A stretch of 64,000 bases of DNA. It comes from Teredinibacter purpureus (GTDB taxonomy: Bacteria; Pseudomonadota; Gammaproteobacteria; Pseudomonadales; Cellvibrionaceae). The stretch's first letter is position 1. Each line of letters opens with the position of its first letter. The notes below the pieces were generated by a model. It made no database searches, was not told where the DNA came from, and saw only the letters and a list, made by a program, of their open reading frames with translations. The stretch lies in the NCBI RefSeq assembly GCF_014217335.1, contig NZ_CP060092.1, forward strand, positions 1,257,501 through 1,321,500. Direction: 5' to 3'. This document shows positions 49,778 through 58,386 of the stretch, piece after piece. The translations under genes and the position numbers were made by a program.

Positions 49778-49804
49778 AGGTCTCTCCCGAATTCCTTACG
49801 GTTA

Positions 49805-51043
49805 TTATTCAGTAATCTTTAGGGTTTCAAATTCACTGTATTGGCTTAAGTCAACTACCGCGAGTTTTGCAGATTCATTTACACCTCCGAGAACTACAAT
49901 ATTCCCCGAGCTTCTTTCGCCGAAGTGAACCTGCTTGCGCTGTAAAGTATTCGTACCGTCGAACACGTACACAAATGCGGCTGTGTTGGGTTGAACGCCG
50001 GGAATCTGCTCCACGTAGAGTTGGTCTTTTTGCGTAGTAAAAATAATTTTTCCGGTTAAACTTTGAGACGGTCTAAACTTCCCTTCAGCCTTGTTGTTTA
50101 ATGTGGCTTCAACGAGAATATGTCCATTGACGACCTTGTTCTCGATTCTAGATATTTCCCCATCGACTGTTTGGCCGTTGGCACTGATAGTCACCCTGCC
50201 ACCAGGTGTTATCTTATCGGCCTCATAGGAAGGTACTTTTAACTGCGCAATTAAGTCTTCGTTGCTACCCACTTTTGCGACAGACTGCCCCATGCTAACC
50301 GTTTCGCCCAACGCCGCATTTATTTCCTGTATTGCACCTGACATGCCAGCTGTAATTGACATTCCGCTAATTTTATCTTGCAAACGCTTAACAGACTTTT
50401 CGGCCTGAGATAGGGCAATTTCACGTTGTTGCAATTCAAACTTTTGCATTTCGATAAAGTGCTTTAATTTTTTATTCTCGAAGTTAAGTCGATCTTGCTC
50501 TTGCTTGGCCGCGAGCTCACTTTTCTTTAAGTTGATTTTTGAGGTGACTCCCCTTTGGTACAGTTCAGAGTCTACCGACAGATCTAGGCGAAGTCGTTCT
50601 AGGTTGGCTTCTATGGTTGCTATGCTGGCCAAACGATCGAGCATAGCGCTTTGCTGTTCGAATTCGAACGATTTAAAATTCGCTTTTTGTTTTTCCAAGT
50701 CTGATTTAGATTTTTCTAATGACTGCTCCAGCTCTAGGTTTTCAAGCACCATAATAATCGTGTCTTTTTCTACTCTTATGCCCGCTCTGGATACGATTTT
50801 AAGCACTTTTCCCTGTGCGGGTGCAGTGAGTACTTGCTCCACTGCGGGCGCAAACTGGCCGTAGGTGTCGACCGTAAGCTGCACATCGCCGCGCAGAACG
50901 GTGGAGTATTCAATCTCACGGCTATCAATTTCTTTTACGCCCCTGAGGGTTAGTGCGAATACGGCACTGGCAATTAGTGCGGCGAAAGCGAGTGATGCAC
51001 TTATTAGAAACCACGGTTTTTCTTTTTTTAACTCAATTTGCAT
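49805..51043 (-). CDS. membrane fusion protein (HlyD/MacA-like), first gene of the cluster
   Basis: 412 residues. One N-terminal TM helix (about 13-32), a lipoyl/barrel-sandwich half (TAPAQGKVLKIVSRAGIRVE), a long coiled coil (about 105-225, Glu/Lys/Gln-rich) and the return half (ITAGMSGAIQEINAALGETV) follow. It links inner-membrane transporters to a TolC-type channel. It could serve both the MacB-like transporter and the C39 exporter. It is the 5'-most gene of the minus-strand run. Confidence 0.9.
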   Translation of the reverse strand: MQIELKKEKPWFLISASLAFAALIASAVFALTLRGVKEIDSREIEYSTVLRGDVQLTVDTYGQFAPAVEQVLTAPAQGKVLKIVSRAGIRVEKDTIIMVLENLELEQSLEKSKSDLEKQKANFKSFEFEQQSAMLDRLASIATIEANLERLRLDLSVDSELYQRGVTSKINLKKSELAAKQEQDRLNFENKKLKHFIEMQKFELQQREIALSQAEKSVKRLQDKISGMSITAGMSGAIQEINAALGETVSMGQSVAKVGSNEDLIAQLKVPSYEADKITPGGRVTISANGQTVDGEISRIENKVVNGHILVEATLNNKAEGKFRPSQSLTGKIIFTTQKDQLYVEQIPGVQPNTAAFVYVFDGTNTLQRKQVHFGERSSGNIVVLGGVNESAKLAVVDLSQYSEFETLKITE

Positions 51044-52075
51044 ATCAAAAACGGACCATTAGTTCTGTTTCTTTATCTCACCATTTGGACAGCCATGATG
51101 TATCGTTTTATTTTTCCAATACATCGAAAGTAAGTTGGAAGCTGTTGTCTCACTTAATGGAGGGGGCGAGAGGCTGTGTTTACCGGTTTAATGACGCGGT
51201 CCTGCTATAGCGAGCCAATGTTATGGGTATATTGCACACGGTAATGGAAAAATATGCCTATACGGTTTAATACAAGGCATGTTAATTAATATTACTTCAA
51301 CTGTTATTGATTTCTAGAAAGTAGACGCTGGGGAGCCTGATCGGTGAGGAAAGTAAGTGTATTCCGTTAACCGTTTTACCCTGTTCATGATATTTCTAAA
51401 GGTGAATTGGCACCTGCATTATATTTCAAATCACACTTGTATGATATTTTCCAGGCATCAACTTACTAGTACATTTTTATTATTCTTGACTATTGTAGGC
51501 GCAGAACTGTAAACCAATGGCTGTGTCTAGACAAGAGGTAATGATAATTATTGCGAATAAGGTTGCCGTGTTAAGTAGCGTGATTGTGGGGCTTACTGTA
51601 TGCAATAGGGTTAGGGGCTGGCGGTAGGGGGCTTAGGGGTTGAAAGGGCGATGATATGCTTATAACTATTCAGTGACTTAGGATTGGACATAAAACAATC
51701 TGGTGTCAACGTTACTGTAATTTTATTGCTGAAAAAATAGATTGGCGAGCGGGCCACCGTAGATGTTTCGCATGCTTAATGGCGTTAGCAGGCTGCCGAG
51801 GATATTCTAATTAGACAGTATTTTTTCTTGGGTGGTCAGAGGGCGATTTTTTATTGCTCTTCAGAGCGATATAAAAAATAGAAGGCGGCACTCGATAAAG
51901 TTACTGTACTGTCCGATAAGGCTCGATATGTATTGTTTAGGCTGTAACAAGGTGTTGCCTTAAAATGTGTAGAGCAGTGCTGTGTTGATGATTTTTTGTA
52001 GCGTGTGTTGTCATTACTTTTTATGTGGCAGCCCAAGTTTAAATGCAGTCTCTCACGCTGCCATTACATTCAATC
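51044..52075. other. about 1 kb non-coding region upstream of the peptide cluster
   Basis: AT-rich. It must contain the promoter of the minus-strand cluster. A Fur-box-like sequence lies at 51537-51555. A 61-codon minus-strand frame (51851-52036) has no homologous features and is not called. No IS ends or direct repeats were seen. Confidence 0.4.
51537..51555. promoter_or_regulatory. Fur-box-like 19-mer
   Basis: GGTAATGATAATTATTGCG matches the 19-bp Fur consensus (GATAATGATAATCATTATC) at 14 positions. It lies about 490 bp upstream of the first cluster gene, so iron control is possible but the distance is a weakness. Confidence 0.25.
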
Positions 52076-52201
52076 CTAAATTAATTTAGGGTCGCCCTCC
52101 ATATCGGTGTCGGCTTTACTCCTCTTTTGCGCCCAGTCATGATTTTCCTGAATCGATTTTGCCGTTTCGCGCAAAAAAGCTTCAGGAGTTTTGTTGTTCA
52201 T
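52076..52201 (-). CDS. 41-residue small ORF downstream of the DUF4157 toxin
   Basis: Begins MNNKTPEAFLRETAKSIQ and ends GDPKLI. A GGAG Shine-Dalgarno lies 9 nt before the ATG. It follows the toxin gene by 75 nt on the same strand. The protein is hydrophilic and helical-looking, and no family is recognised. It is too short for a typical nuclease immunity protein, but it could be a partner or a remnant. Confidence 0.4.
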   Translation of the reverse strand: MNNKTPEAFLRETAKSIQENHDWAQKRSKADTDMEGDPKLI

Positions 52202-52253
52202 TATGTTACTCCATGCTCATCAATGGTAAACAGATTACACAACGGTTCTAAAA

Positions 52254-52275
52254 GTGTCTTTTTCCTGTGAGACAC
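52254..52275 (-). terminator. weak candidate terminator after the DUF4157 gene
   Basis: GTGTCT and AGACAC pair around a 10-nt loop and TTTT follows on the minus strand, directly after the toxin stop codon. The stem is short. Confidence 0.3.
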
Positions 52276-52276
52276 C

Positions 52277-54181
52277 CTACTCACTTGGGCTTGGTGATCG
52301 ACTATTGCGTTCATATCGTCTGCCATCTCGGCTTCTACTCCTGCGCCGCCTACGAGGCGCTTCCGGTTTAGGGTTCATATTTGGATGTTCGCAATCTTGT
52401 TCAATTTGTTGATCCTTTACCTTGTCCTGTTCCTGTTGTGTGATTGCCGCTATTACCCTGTCGATTAGCTGCTCGTACTCCAATGTTGCTTTAATAATAG
52501 TAAGTGCAATCGTTCGAAGCGCACTGGGGTTCTTGCTTTCGATAGCGGTTGCAATTTCTTCGTTATTTTTAAGTTCAGTATTCGCTATTTCATAATAATC
52601 TGAAATAGCGCTGCCCAACTCTAGCCCATAGTCTTTCGTAAGGTCGGCCTGATTCCTCCATGTACGAAAGTTCCAATCCCGACCGTTGTTACGATAAATA
52701 TTCGAAAACACGGCTGAAATGATGCGGCGAACGAGTGCACTTTCACCTCTTTCTTCCAAGAACCGCCCAAGGGCCGCCAGCATTCGCTCTGTACGCAATT
52801 TTTCTTGCGCTGCAATTTGCTCCGCAGACATGGTTCCGTCGGCTACCGCATAGTGGCCTTGATCCGCGAGTTCCTGGGTCATTAACGCCGAGAGGCCGTC
52901 TTGTTCGTGCCATGTAACTTTAACGCTGTTGGCTGCCTCGCCACCCTTACGGTCTCCATGAAACCATGTGGGGCGATAATCTGCAGAGGGGGCATCGATG
53001 GCGCAATTGTAATAAGGATCGGTCGCGGGTTGGGCGCCCCCAGCTTTGGGTCCCTTCAGCTTACTGGGGATAATAAATTTTCCCGAAGGCACTAGCCCCT
53101 CAAGCGATTTTTCTTGATCGTTTTTATCTCGGTATGCCCACTCACATACAAACTGCGCATCCGAGGGATTACCTCTAACCGCTACTTTGTAATAAACGCT
53201 GTCGTCAACGCCAGCTACCTTATTTTGCTCTTTCGCTATCGATAGCGCGTCTTTAACTCTATATTCTACAAAATGCGCATGCCTTCTATTCGCTCCTTTT
53301 GTTATTGGAAACAGATTTTCCGGCACACCAAGCCCACCTAGGTCGTGGCTTAGTAAGTGCCCTCTTGCCCAAGCGCCGCTGTTACACCTTGCCGCAAGCC
53401 TATCGAGATCTGTATATCGAGCATGTGACGGATCAACCGCACTGCCATACACTATGTCGTTTGGGTCCATCTTTGCTTCAGCTTCAGCGCCAACAATGCC
53501 TTTTTTACCGTTCCACGTTAAATTGGTGGTTTTGTGGGTTATTTTTGTGCCTTTGAGTTGCGCGGTAAGTGCGTTGTTTTGTATTCCGGTTACGGGTATA
53601 TGTTGTGTTATTGGCAGCCCTATGGGGTGCGTACATAGCAGCGCCTTCGCGCCCATCACATCGGCTTCTTTTTCTAAACTTTTGTCATCATTTACCGTGG
53701 TTTCGCCCTTCATCTGAATGGTTGGTTTTACTCTTCCTTGCCGCTGCTGGACCACATGCCAAGCTTCATGAGGCAGGTGTTTTTCTTGCCCCTTTCCAAG
53801 ATATATTTTTGAGCCTTGGGCATAGGCGTGCGCTTGCAGTTGGGCTGGTTTATCCGAGTTATAATGGACTTTTACGTCATTCATTGAAAAACCTGAAAGA
53901 TTTTCAATGCCAGATTTTAAATTTTCAGGTAATCCAGTGTTGTTTTCGTTGTGTTGGATAGCCTGTTGTTTTTGAGGGGGGAGAATATTCGCCATAGCGT
54001 GTAGCTGAGTGGTTTGTTGTGGCTGAGTGACATTATTAACGATCTTTGGCAGTATACTTTGCGTGAGTATTTCAGAGGAGTTAAAGAGGGGGGTATCAGT
54101 AGTTTCGAGACTTGTTTTTTTCTCGGGCTCATTCGCAGTTGATGGGTTGTTATTAAGCTTTTTTTTCGCGTAGGTATGCAT
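52277..54181 (-). CDS. DUF4157 polymorphic toxin with DNA/RNA non-specific endonuclease-like domain
   Basis: 634 residues. A polar, disordered N-terminus (1-90) is followed by a DUF4157 domain (about 91-160) with metallopeptidase-like HEAWHVVQQ (His138, Glu139, His142). This domain marks toxins delivered by contractile injection systems and other polymorphic toxins. Residues about 205-345 resemble the Endonuclease_NS_2 group, with ARGHLLSHDLGGLGVPENLF and an Asn/His pair in GANRRHAHFVE. The rest (about 430-600) is helical, and the tail is Arg-rich. No injection-system genes lie in the window. Immunity is not evident. Confidence 0.8.
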   Translation of the reverse strand: MHTYAKKKLNNNPSTANEPEKKTSLETTDTPLFNSSEILTQSILPKIVNNVTQPQQTTQLHAMANILPPQKQQAIQHNENNTGLPENLKSGIENLSGFSMNDVKVHYNSDKPAQLQAHAYAQGSKIYLGKGQEKHLPHEAWHVVQQRQGRVKPTIQMKGETTVNDDKSLEKEADVMGAKALLCTHPIGLPITQHIPVTGIQNNALTAQLKGTKITHKTTNLTWNGKKGIVGAEAEAKMDPNDIVYGSAVDPSHARYTDLDRLAARCNSGAWARGHLLSHDLGGLGVPENLFPITKGANRRHAHFVEYRVKDALSIAKEQNKVAGVDDSVYYKVAVRGNPSDAQFVCEWAYRDKNDQEKSLEGLVPSGKFIIPSKLKGPKAGGAQPATDPYYNCAIDAPSADYRPTWFHGDRKGGEAANSVKVTWHEQDGLSALMTQELADQGHYAVADGTMSAEQIAAQEKLRTERMLAALGRFLEERGESALVRRIISAVFSNIYRNNGRDWNFRTWRNQADLTKDYGLELGSAISDYYEIANTELKNNEEIATAIESKNPSALRTIALTIIKATLEYEQLIDRVIAAITQQEQDKVKDQQIEQDCEHPNMNPKPEAPRRRRRSRSRDGRRYERNSRSPSPSE

Positions 54182-54593
54182 AATTAAATTCTGTTTTTTT
54201 ATTTAATGCCCGATTAATATTTCTGCCGACTAGAAACATTATAAAATGGTGGTCAGCTACACGTTGACCGCTCGTTAATTGCGAATTCATTATAGGAGGG
54301 CTCAGGAAACTAGCGAAGAAAAAACACTATAGCCGCTCTAGTTTGGTCTGCAACGTAAAGGCGGTCAATCAACGTAAGCGTCATCATCTTAAGGCAATCG
54401 ACGATGACACGTTGCTCGCCCATCTATAGATGCTTTATCGTTAGGGATAAGCGTTTAAAGGCAATGTTTTTCCCGCCCTTTAATCAATAATTCATTATGT
54501 ACAAGAGGCTGCACCGATCTAGTAACAGAGTGTGGAAACTGAATTATCTCGTGAAGTGAAATTGACGAACGAACATACGGCAATGCCTGGCTC
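54182..54593. other. 412-bp intergenic region between methyltransferase and toxin genes
   Basis: No supported ORF or strong hairpin. It should hold the promoter of the minus-strand toxin gene. Confidence 0.35.
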
Positions 54594-55244
54594 TCATCGT
54601 TTAAACCTGAGGATATCCCCTTTGAATGTTCGCTCGAGATAGTCGGTATGGCTAGGTTTGTGATGCGATGCGGTAAAACCAGATGCGCGCATGCGAGTGC
54701 TGAGTTTGCTTTTTCTTCCGCGTCCAGGGTCTACGATAATAACTTCACAGCTAGGGTTTGAATGGGATGTGATGAAATCGGCTAATAAATTAATATGGTC
54801 GTTTTCGTATAATAGATCGCTGCCAATAATTAAATCAAAAAACCCGAGTGTGTCGTTTTCGCTTGCCCAGTCTACTTGTTCATATGCGATGGCATTATCA
54901 TTGTTAAGCAGAGTGTTTCTTCGTAGAAATTTACCGACTTCTGGGTGGTAATCGGTTGCTGTAATGTCATCGTGGCGTTTATTGAGTAGTAAGCTCGATA
55001 GGCCCATGCCGCATCCAATTTCCAATATGCGTTTTGAGCCGGTTTCGTAGTCGCAGATGAAGTGCGCGAGCACCATACTTGACGGCCAAACCACACCAAA
55101 TATCGGCCAGGAAGCTGAGCTTATGCCAAGCTTTTCCGCGGTGCCTTTTGGGTCATGAAATTCTTGATTATCGCGTAGCGTACAGAGATGGATATCGATC
55201 TTTCCAAACTCAACGGTTTGGTAGCATAGTCGTAATTCAGTCAT
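54594..55244 (-). CDS. SAM-dependent methyltransferase (METTL21/Methyltransf_16-like)
   Basis: 216 residues. Motif I is ILEIGCGMGLSSLLL, preceded by a WPSSMVLAHFI block typical of the protein-lysine methyltransferase-like (FAM86/METTL21) group, and followed by ITATDYHPEV (acidic motif II), FDLIIGSDLLYENDH and VIIVDPGRGRKS. The substrate is unknown; proteins are likely. It is monocistronic and convergent with the decayed genes to its right. Confidence 0.85.
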   Translation of the reverse strand: MTELRLCYQTVEFGKIDIHLCTLRDNQEFHDPKGTAEKLGISSASWPIFGVVWPSSMVLAHFICDYETGSKRILEIGCGMGLSSLLLNKRHDDITATDYHPEVGKFLRRNTLLNNDNAIAYEQVDWASENDTLGFFDLIIGSDLLYENDHINLLADFITSHSNPSCEVIIVDPGRGRKSKLSTRMRASGFTASHHKPSHTDYLERTFKGDILRFKR

Positions 55245-55607
55245 TGGCCGGCCTCAAAATTGGGCGCTGAGCCAACTACCGAAGATAGATAAATGACAAA
55301 ACGAGAGCCTTCAGCTTATAGCACCTAGCTAATAAGGCGAATCAATTTCGCAAGAGGCCGTACGCTGAAAGGAGCGCTGGGTATCCGGTGATGTGTCATA
55401 CCTTTATGCCGCGCGGTGCGGCGTATGGCGTGACGTTGATTGTAGTACGATCATAACGCTCATTGCCTTAACGGTGTTATTGGCGAAGCGGGTAACGTTG
55501 TATTCGGTAAAACCCGTTAGCATAGGGCGAATAAGAGCGGTTGAACGGGAGGATGGTTTGCGCATCGACCAAGGAATGTCGTTAATTTGAATAAGGATAG
55601 TTTTATT
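55245..55607. other. intergenic region before decayed secreted-protein genes
   Basis: About 360 bp with a short plus-strand frame (55393-55590) that shows no domain. I see nothing else to report. Confidence 0.3.
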
Positions 55608-55821
55608 GTGAAAGCTATTTTTGCAGTTGTGCTGTTATGTGTAGTAGCGTCGGCGAGGGCAGTGCAGGTAGTGCATCTTGGCGCGCGGCTTACGCGGCAG
55701 GTCTTGTGAGCGAAATGGCCTCATTAAAGTGTGTGATACTAGGGGCGATGGCACATCGGCTGTGAGCGGAGCCTCTGGATCCTTGCAAGCTGATGGGCAT
55801 TTGTCATAAAGGTGAGGCAGG
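55608..55821 (+). pseudogene. remnant of a small secreted-protein gene
   Basis: A GTG at 55608 with an AAGGATAG Shine-Dalgarno starts a signal-peptide-like MKAIFAVVLLCVVASARA, which ends after 33 codons. Another frame carries a longer reading with one stop and ends in a TGA that overlaps the ATG of the next broken gene (ATGA). This suggests a decayed gene once coupled to the next. Confidence 0.35.
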
Positions 55822-56470
55822 ATGATTAAAATAATAGGTTTGCTTTTTTACCGCACTGTTACTTATTTCTGGTGTGAATACGCCGAGGGTTAACGTGGCT
55901 CAGTATATTGCGCCTGAGGGTGAGGGGCATGCAAGAATTCGATTTGTACATAATGACCCTTATGTTTTTAGCAAGGGGGCTCCCGTTTAAGATGGCTGTT
56001 TGATTTTTAATTCGGTTGTGGGCGATTTTAAAACGTTCAGTGCCATTAAGTATGATGACCCTTACGCTTGCACCGATATGAGTGTGTTGGGTATGTCGGA
56101 TGATGTTAAGGCGTTTGTACCGATAGCATCTGGAAGCGCCGTAACGTTTGTTGCCACTATTATTGAGTGGGCCGACGATAGAAGAGCCAATTACCCCAAC
56201 AAATTTTCGTTTATACCTGAGGCAGGAAAAGACTATACGGTTAAGCTTTCGATCAATGTTAAAGATATTACCTATGGGCAGTGTGACTTATCTGTTTTTG
56301 ACGGTGGTAGTGTAACGTTTATCCAGATAATTTCACGGCCGAAATCGCCTCCATATTGGACCAAAACCAGCTCGCGTTGCGATAAACAAGAGTTTGAACA
56401 GGTAAAAACAGCCGAGCTAGGGACAGAAGCCTCTAGATGTTTGATTTATGTTGGGGGTTATAGTTGCTAG
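55822..56470 (+). pseudogene. broken secreted hypothetical protein gene (frameshift and stop)
   Basis: The ATG at 55822 (Shine-Dalgarno AGGTGAGG) begins a signal peptide. A run of six Ts (55844-55849) shifts the frame; removing one T restores MIKIIGLLFTALLLISGV followed by about 35 residues. An in-frame TAA (55988-55990) then interrupts the gene, and the same frame continues for 157 codons to 56470 (VVGDFKTFSAIKYDDPYACT onward). The restored protein would be about 215 residues, secreted and with several cysteines. No family recognised. Either this is decay or one of the two differences is a sequencing error. Confidence 0.7.
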
Positions 56471-56540
56471 CACGAATTCCGCAGGTGCTTGAGTTGCAGC
56501 AGCGTTAAAGCGCGTTATTTTAGTGGCTTTTTCGGCTCGT

Positions 56541-56580
56541 AAAAAACTGCCTCTGCTTTTGATAAAAGCGAAGAGGCAGT
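56541..56580 (-). terminator. rho-independent terminator of ettA
   Basis: ACTGCCTCT and AGAGGCAGT (56546-56580), with an inner CTTTT/AAAAG pairing, form a long hairpin on the minus strand followed by five or more Ts. It lies 39 nt after the ettA stop codon. Confidence 0.92.
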
Positions 56581-56618
56581 GCTGTGTTCGGCTCTATTAA
56601 AACAGTATTAAGCTGTCT

Positions 56619-58280
56619 TTATTTCAACGGCTTATACTTCATTCTTTTGGGTTGCGCATTCTCACCTTTACGCGCAACGAAATCTTCGTGGTACTCGGTG
56701 TAATCACCTTCAAAAAAGACTAATTCACTGTCGCCTTCGTAGGCCAATATGTGTGTCGCAACGCGATCGAGAAACCATCGGTCGTGCGAGATAATGAGTG
56801 CACAACCTGGGAAGTTTTGAATGGCGCCTTCGAGCGCGCGCAGGGTTTCAACATCAAGATCGTTTGAGGGTTCATCGAGTAATAAAACGTTTGCGCCTTG
56901 TTTTAAGGTGTTAGCAAGATGTAAGCGGCCGCGCTCACCACCGGAAAGGTCGCCTACGCGTTTTTGTTGGTCGGTGCCCTTAAAGTTAAAGCGTCCTACA
57001 TAGGCGCGAGAACTCACCTCGTAAGAGCCAATTTTTAGGAGGTCTTGGCCGCCCGAAATAGATTCCCAAACGGTTTGGCTATCATCAAGGTTTTCGCGCC
57101 CTTGTTCAACGTAAGCTACTTTAACGGTTTCCCCAACAACAATGTCTCCGCCGTCGGGTTTTTCGGCACCGGTAATCATGCGGAATAAGGTGGACTTACC
57201 TGCGCCGTTACCGCCAACGATACCCACAATGGCCCCTTTGGGCACGGCAAAGGTTAAGTTGTCGATTAGTAATTCATCGCCAAAAGCCTTGCGTACACCG
57301 TTGAATTCTATAACTTTATCACCCAGACGCTCGCCGGGTGGAATATAGATTTCGTTGGTTTCATTTCGAGTTTGGAATTCTTGGCTTTGCATTTCTTCAA
57401 AGCGCGCTAAGCGTGCTTTGTTTTTGGCGTGACGCCCTTTAGGGTTTTGTCTCACCCATTCCAGTTCGGCTTTCATCGATTTAATATGAGAGGCTTCGGT
57501 GCGTTTTTCCAATGCTAGGCGTTCTTCTTTTTGCTCTAGCCAGAGCGAATAGTTACCTTCGTAAGGAATGCCGCGACCACGGTCAAGTTCTAGAATCCAG
57601 CCTGCGGCGTTATCGAGAAAATAACGATCGTGCGTTATTGCCACAACCGTTCCCGAAAAATTCACCAAAAATTGCTCCAGCCAGTAAACTGATTCGGCGT
57701 CCAAGTGGTTGGTGGGTTCGTCTAGTAGCAACATGTCGGGACGTGAAAGTAATAAGCGGCACAACGCTACGCGTCGTCGTTCACCACCTGATAGTTTAGA
57801 GACATCGGCATCCCAAGGGGGGAGGCGCAGCGCGTCGGCAGCAACTTCGAGAGTGTGATTAAGGTTGTGAGCATCCCATGCTTGAATAATATCTTCGCAG
57901 CGCGCTTGTTGTTTGGCGAGTGCATCAAAGTCGGCGTCGGGCTCGGCGTAGTCGGCGTATACCTTATCAAGGCTGGCAAGGGCTTCCACGGCTTCGTGTA
58001 CCCCTTCTTCTACGTTGCCGCGTACATCCTTTTCGGGGTTAAGTTGCGGTTCTTGTGGGAGATAGCCGACTTTAATATTGGGCATAGGGCGGGCTTCACC
58101 GATATAGTCATTATCGATACCTGCCATTATGCGCAGCAAACTAGATTTACCCGAACCGTTCAAACCGAGGACTCCGATTTTGGCGCCAGGGAAAAAAGAC
58201 AGAGAAATGTCTTTCAGGATTTCGCGTTTAGGGGGCACTATTTTGCCCACGCGGTTCATGGTGTAAACATATTGCGCCAT
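56619..58280 (-). CDS. ettA: energy-dependent translational throttle protein EttA
   Basis: ABC-F ATPase that binds the ribosomal E site and gates the first elongation steps according to ATP/ADP. 553 residues, as in E. coli. First cassette: GLNGSGKSSLL, LSGGERRRVALCRLLL, LLLDEPTNHLD. The EttA arm/linker is RTEASHIKSMKAELEWVRQ followed by the basic KGRHAKNKARLARFEEM. Second cassette: GGNGAGKSTL, LSGGERGRLHLAN, LLLDEPSNDLD. Confidence 0.97.
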   Translation of the reverse strand: MAQYVYTMNRVGKIVPPKREILKDISLSFFPGAKIGVLGLNGSGKSSLLRIMAGIDNDYIGEARPMPNIKVGYLPQEPQLNPEKDVRGNVEEGVHEAVEALASLDKVYADYAEPDADFDALAKQQARCEDIIQAWDAHNLNHTLEVAADALRLPPWDADVSKLSGGERRRVALCRLLLSRPDMLLLDEPTNHLDAESVYWLEQFLVNFSGTVVAITHDRYFLDNAAGWILELDRGRGIPYEGNYSLWLEQKEERLALEKRTEASHIKSMKAELEWVRQNPKGRHAKNKARLARFEEMQSQEFQTRNETNEIYIPPGERLGDKVIEFNGVRKAFGDELLIDNLTFAVPKGAIVGIVGGNGAGKSTLFRMITGAEKPDGGDIVVGETVKVAYVEQGRENLDDSQTVWESISGGQDLLKIGSYEVSSRAYVGRFNFKGTDQQKRVGDLSGGERGRLHLANTLKQGANVLLLDEPSNDLDVETLRALEGAIQNFPGCALIISHDRWFLDRVATHILAYEGDSELVFFEGDYTEYHEDFVARKGENAQPKRMKYKPLK

Positions 58281-58386
58281 TTAAGCTCTCGCTCCGAAGG
58301 TTGTGTTAATGCGTGTTGGCGGGAAGGAAATTAGGCGCAACTTAACTCAAGCAGCGCGCAAATTCAATTACTGGTGAGGGCAGGGA

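Noticed and set aside
51851..52036. 61-codon minus-strand frame with several Cys, considered as a second precursor peptide
   Set aside because: No double-glycine leader and no regular cysteine spacing.
55393..55590. 65-codon plus-strand frame near the decayed genes
   Set aside because: No domain and no plausible initiation signals; probably chance.
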